Shown piece after piece: positions 16,317 to 19,006 of a stretch of 19,006 nucleotides of DNA. The stretch comes from Bacteroidales bacterium UBA714 (GTDB lineage Bacteria; Bacteroidota; Bacteroidia; Bacteroidales; UBA932), in NCBI GenBank assembly GCA_002298075.1, contig DBLW01000043.1, positions 1 through 19,006 of the forward strand, read 5' to 3'. The notes below the pieces were generated by a model that worked only from the letters and a program-made list of their open reading frames with translations, made no database searches and was not told where the DNA came from. Position numbers and translations under genes: made by a program. Position 1 is the stretch's first letter; every line of letters starts with the position of its first letter.

Positions 16317-17768
16317 CTATAGGAACAGAAGAATCAGAAGCTGGGCTACAAGGACCCTGAGGAACATGGTCAGCGGATACACGGTAGCATATCCGACAGA
16401 CGCTGCCTCAGTTGACCTGTCCTGCTCGCTGGCGAAAGCTAGAGCCGGAGGATTTGTGCATGATCCGGCCAGCACACCGATGAGCGTGTTGTAGTCAACC
16501 TTGAAGACGAATCTTCCGAGAACTCCTCCGAGCAACACCGGAATCAGAGTGATAAGAGCGCCATAGAATATCCAGCTCAATCCGCCTCCGTGGACGATGG
16601 TCTCGACAAACCCCTCACCGGCCTCAAGGCCCACACAGGCAAGGAAAAGAGCTATGCCGATTTCACGCAGCATAAGATTGGCGCTCGTTGTAGTATAAGT
16701 TATGACTTTGAAGCGCGGGCCAAAGTGGCTTATGAGGATTGACACGATGAGCGGTCCACCTGCAAGTCCGAGCTTCACAGGCTGCGGAATGCCAGGGAAG
16801 GCAATAGGAATGCTTCCGAGTATGCAACCGAGCGCGATTCCCACAAAAATAGGGATGAGGTTAGGCTGGTCGAGGCGCTTGAGTGAATTGCCGAGCACTT
16901 TCTCAACCGCAGCCACAGACATTTCACTTCCCACGACTGTCACAAGGTCTCCGTAGCTGAGCCTCGTCTGCGGTGTGGCTGCCAGTTCCACACCGGAACG
17001 GTTGATGCGCACCACGGTTGCTCCGAGATGGTCAGGAAAATCAAGCTTCTCCAATGTCATGCCGTTCAGCTTGGATTTTGAAATCAATATCTTGCGAGAC
17101 ACGTAATTTTTCTTTGAGGCATCAGCCTCCTTCTCGAAGACATACTTTTCGGACGCACCTGCAAAGCCTTTTGAGGCTGATACGGGAGAAGTCTTGTAGA
17201 ACATCCTTATCAGAATGAAAGACATGATGCATCCGATGACTCCAAGCGGATATGCGACTGCGTATCCCAAGGCAATGTCAGGTGCAGAAGAGCCTACGGT
17301 ATCAAAATAAGCCTGCTGTGCGGCACCGAGTCCAGGAGTATTGGTTACAGCTCCGGACATTATGCCCACCGATGCAGTAATAGGAGTGCCGGTCAGCCAA
17401 TGGATTCCCAAAGTGACCGCCGCGCCAGCCGCAACGACAAACAATGCGAGCATATTGAGAGGAAGCCCTCCCGACTTGAAACTCGAAAAGAAGCCCGGTC
17501 CCACCTGCAAGCCTATGGAATATACGAATAGGATGAGGCCGAACTCCTTCATGAAATGCAGCAGATTAGGGTTTATCGTCAGGCCGAAGTGACCGAACAC
17601 GATGCCCACGAAAAGTACCCAGGTCACACCGAAGGAGATTCCGCAGATCTTGCACCTGCCCAGAATCTTTCCCAAAGCTATGACAACCGATAATATTATC
17701 ATTATATGCGCGATACCCCCGCTCCAGGAGCCTTCTACGCCTTCAAAAAGACTGTCTAAAAATTCCAT
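16317..17768 (-). CDS. AspT/YidE-type transporter with one RCK_C domain
   Basis: A 483-residue inner-membrane protein of the aspartate:alanine exchanger (AAE) family. Two homologous membrane halves each end in the family motif: GAVTNTPGLGAAQ...GYAVAYPLGVIG (139-178) and GSCTNPPALAFA...GYATVYPLTMFLR (435-471). The cytoplasmic loop (about 196-300) holds one recognisable RCK_C domain at about 223-295 (LDFPDHLGATVVRINRSG, SYGDLVTVVG), whereas YidE/AspT proteins usually have two and are about 550 residues long, so this is a short form. Known members exchange aspartate and alanine, or succinate in the case of some relatives; substrate here is unknown. The ATG overlaps the LysR stop by one base (TAATG), so the regulator and transporter are coupled. 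Confidence 0.88.
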   Translation of the reverse strand: MEFLDSLFEGVEGSWSGGIAHIMIILSVVIALGKILGRCKICGISFGVTWVLFVGIVFGHFGLTINPNLLHFMKEFGLILFVYSIGLQVGPGFFSSFKSGGLPLNMLALFVVAAGAAVTLGIHWLTGTPITASVGIMSGAVTNTPGLGAAQQAYFDTVGSSAPDIALGYAVAYPLGVIGCIMSFILIRMFYKTSPVSASKGFAGASEKYVFEKEADASKKNYVSRKILISKSKLNGMTLEKLDFPDHLGATVVRINRSGVELAATPQTRLSYGDLVTVVGSEMSVAAVEKVLGNSLKRLDQPNLIPIFVGIALGCILGSIPIAFPGIPQPVKLGLAGGPLIVSILISHFGPRFKVITYTTTSANLMLREIGIALFLACVGLEAGEGFVETIVHGGGLSWIFYGALITLIPVLLGGVLGRFVFKVDYNTLIGVLAGSCTNPPALAFASEQDRSTEAASVGYATVYPLTMFLRVLVAQLLILLFL

Positions 17769-18673
17769 TATTTAAGCCAGTAATTGGCCCTTTTCCTGAC
17801 TGACACAGATTCGCTTAGCATCATTATGAATTCTTCCGCGGCACGTTTGCGGTAAGACTTGCGCAAGGTATGCACGCATCCCTCCATGGTGTTCCGGGGC
17901 ACTTCTATCGGGATTGCCTTCAGCCCGGGGAAAGAGTGAACGGTGGCGTCAGAAAGAATAGTGAGCAAGTTGCTTCCATGGACAATGTCAAGAAGAACGT
18001 TCACTTCATTCAGTTCCACGCGTATGCTCAATGATTTTTCCGCATCCGGGAAGAGCATGTCAAATGCGTTCCTTGCCTGGAGGCCCTTTGCGGGCATAGC
18101 TATCCCGTGCGGGAGTATGTCGGCAAGAGTAACGCTTTCCTTTTCCGCAAGCGGATGATGAGCGTTCACTATGACAGAGAGATTATTGTCGAACAATATA
18201 TGCGACTCTATCTCTTCATGCACAGCGGAAGGCTTGAATGCGAGCACGAAGTCCAGCTCTCTTTTTTTGAGCATCTCAATCAGCTCTTCCATCGTCTTGT
18301 AGCAGATGTTGAGCTTGACCCTATGATGGACTTTCATGAACTCGAGCACCGTCTCTGTCAGAATCGGGGCAAATGAATATGTTATTCCTATGTTAAGGGA
18401 GCCGGACAGCATTTCCTTGAGGTCGCGCACGCGGTCGATGCAGGCTCCTGCGCATTGCAGCGTCTGCTTGGCATACGGCAGCAGCTGCGCCCCGCTTTCA
18501 GTCAGGACAACACTATGGCTGTCACGGACGAAAAGGGCGGTATCAAGTTCCTGCTCAAGTTGCTTTATCTGTTGCGAAAGAGTGCTCTGAGTAACGAACG
18601 AAGCCTTCGCCGCTTCCGAAAAATTAAGCGTCTCCGCAGTCTTGACAAAATATTTCAGCTGTCTCAGTTCCAT
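17768..18673 (-). CDS. LysR-family transcriptional regulator
   Basis: A 301-residue LysR-type regulator of normal length. The winged helix-turn-helix fills residues 1-60: MELRQLKYFVKTAETLNFSEAAK then VTQSTLSQQIKQLEQEL as recognition helix. A linker helix (62-88) leads to an effector-binding domain with two subdomains (about 90-160 plus 265-300, and 160-265), beginning with GSLNIGITYSFAPIL. It is 14 bases after a small membrane protein gene and overlaps the AspT-type gene by one base, so all three form one operon. A CTAT-N11-ATAG box lies upstream of the operon promoter, the site geometry of this family, which suggests autoregulation. Effector unknown, perhaps the substrate of the transporter. 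OxyR and CynR-like groups are distant possibilities; no redox cysteine pair is evident. Confidence 0.92.
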   Translation of the reverse strand: MELRQLKYFVKTAETLNFSEAAKASFVTQSTLSQQIKQLEQELDTALFVRDSHSVVLTESGAQLLPYAKQTLQCAGACIDRVRDLKEMLSGSLNIGITYSFAPILTETVLEFMKVHHRVKLNICYKTMEELIEMLKKRELDFVLAFKPSAVHEEIESHILFDNNLSVIVNAHHPLAEKESVTLADILPHGIAMPAKGLQARNAFDMLFPDAEKSLSIRVELNEVNVLLDIVHGSNLLTILSDATVHSFPGLKAIPIEVPRNTMEGCVHTLRKSYRKRAAEEFIMMLSESVSVRKRANYWLK

Positions 18674-18687
18674 ATCAGATTCTATAT

Positions 18688-18849
18688 TCAGTCGTCCAGA
18701 TCCCTGTAAATGCGTATAGCCTCACGGAGTCCGTTCTCATCTTCAATAGGTATCTGCACTTTCTCATGTCTCATGCTGTAGAATTTTTCTGCTATGTGCA
18801 AGACGAAAGCGCATGCCAGGCACACTGCGATGATGATTAAAGCTTTCAT
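18688..18849 (-). CDS. Small single-pass membrane protein, operon leader gene
   Basis: A 53-residue protein read directly from the minus strand: a hydrophobic N-terminal helix (KALIIIAVCLACAFVLHIA, about residues 2-20) followed by a polar, acidic tail with LREAIRIYRDLDD at the end. The ATG is at 18849-18847 and the TGA at 18690-18688, 14 bases before the LysR start. It lies immediately downstream of the best promoter in the window (transcript start near 18869, about 20-base leader), which argues that it is translated. The helix could be a signal anchor or a signal peptide with a Cys (LAC) lipobox-like motif at residues 11-13, though a lipobox so near a charged body is uncertain. I do not recognise a family. 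It may be a small accessory or sensor for the transporter. Confidence 0.65.
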   Translation of the reverse strand: MKALIIIAVCLACAFVLHIAEKFYSMRHEKVQIPIEDENGLREAIRIYRDLDD

Positions 18850-18875
18850 TACTTTTTCATTTTAATTTCCTGGTG

Positions 18876-18906
18876 CAAAGTTATAGCAATGCACAGGCCG
18901 TACAAA
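18876..18906 (-). promoter_or_regulatory. Bacteroidota promoter of the small protein/LysR/AspT operon
   Basis: On the minus strand TTTG (18906-18903) is followed by exactly 19 bases and TAACTTTG (18883-18876), matching the TTTG-N19-21-TAnnTTTG consensus of the Bacteroidota housekeeping sigma factor. The predicted start of transcription is near 18869, about 20 bases before the small-protein ATG. It is the best promoter match in the window. Confidence 0.75.
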
Positions 18907-18935
18907 GCTCCTGTAATTGTTTGTTTCTACACCTG

Positions 18936-18954
18936 CTATCGCAAAAATCGATAG
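18936..18954. promoter_or_regulatory. LysR-type operator box CTAT-N11-ATAG
   Basis: CTATCG-CAAAAAT-CGATAG is a perfect 6-bp inverted repeat containing the T-N11-A core of LysR-type binding sites. It lies about 67-85 bases upstream of the predicted start of transcription, the usual location of the high-affinity recognition site. An ATAG half-site also abuts the -7 element (18883-18886). The likely binding protein is the LysR regulator encoded just downstream. Confidence 0.65.
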
Positions 18955-19006
18955 TAAGCAATAATTCATGCCACAATATGCGATTGCAAATATAGCAAAA
19001 GCTGAG

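Noticed and set aside
18987..18994. Second minus-strand TAnnTTTG core (TATATTTG) near the right edge
   Set aside because: Its -33 region lies outside the window and a much better promoter is nearer the operon start.
18968..19006. Open plus-strand frame starting at the ATG at 18968 and running off the right edge
   Set aside because: Only 13 codons are visible with no promoter core in front on that strand, so a divergent gene cannot be supported.
1..19006. Search for CRISPR arrays, tRNA genes, insertion sequences, phage or defence genes
   Set aside because: No regularly spaced repeats, cloverleaf signatures, transposase or integrase motifs were seen; the repeated patterns in 645-2663 are TPR codons.

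Overview
The window reads as chromosomal DNA of a Bacteroidota member, most likely a gut-type Bacteroidales; the family cannot be settled by eye. Supporting this, intergenic regions carry the Bacteroidota promoter core TAnnTTTG (six candidates, one with a TTTG element at a 19-nt spacing), starts lack Shine-Dalgarno sequences, and the gene content is typical (golvesin-domain amidase, RCK_C-bearing SLC13 and AspT-type permeases, TPR lipoprotein-like exported proteins). Coding density is very high and no tRNA, rRNA, CRISPR array, insertion sequence or phage gene is visible.

Layout. (1) 1-2663, minus strand: an exported TPR-repeat protein, translationally coupled to a HAD phosphatase and probably to a further gene whose first codons begin at position 17 and run off the left edge. 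(2) 2664-2766: a divergent promoter region. (3) 2767-9902, plus strand: an exported M28-type peptidase that seems to lack two active-site residues, then a VanZ-like membrane protein, a 1007-residue secreted N-acetylmuramoyl-L-alanine amidase whose catalytic domain is interrupted by a carbohydrate-binding-type insert, an L-cysteine desulfidase family Fe-S enzyme, and an L-fucose-isomerase-fold protein. The last four are packed with 4-base ATGA overlaps or a 22-base gap and probably form one transcript starting near 3885. (4) 9899-11242, minus strand: a MATE efflux pump whose stop codon overlaps the isomerase-like gene's stop. (5) 11474-16228, plus strand: an ion-transport block of SLC13-family permease with two RCK_C domains, DUF389 membrane protein and TrkH potassium channel subunit, ended by a perfect 15-bp hairpin. 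(6) 16317-18849, minus strand: a 53-residue membrane protein, a LysR regulator and an AspT/YidE-type transporter, in one tight operon under a textbook Bacteroidota promoter with a perfect CTAT-N11-ATAG LysR-type box about 75 bases upstream of the start of transcription.

How the parts relate. Region 5 looks like potassium/anion homeostasis: TrkH has no TrkA partner here, but the neighbouring permease carries the same RCK_C ligand-binding domains. Region 6 looks like a self-contained, autoregulated metabolite-transport operon. The desulfidase/isomerase-fold pair in region 3 is the most functionally open part: the second protein keeps the family's C-terminal motifs, but its substrate cannot be inferred. 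No single element is clearly a new defence or mobile system. The best leads are the small membrane protein operon, the putative pseudo-peptidase, the desulfidase-isomerase pair and a possible attenuator in the SLC13 leader.
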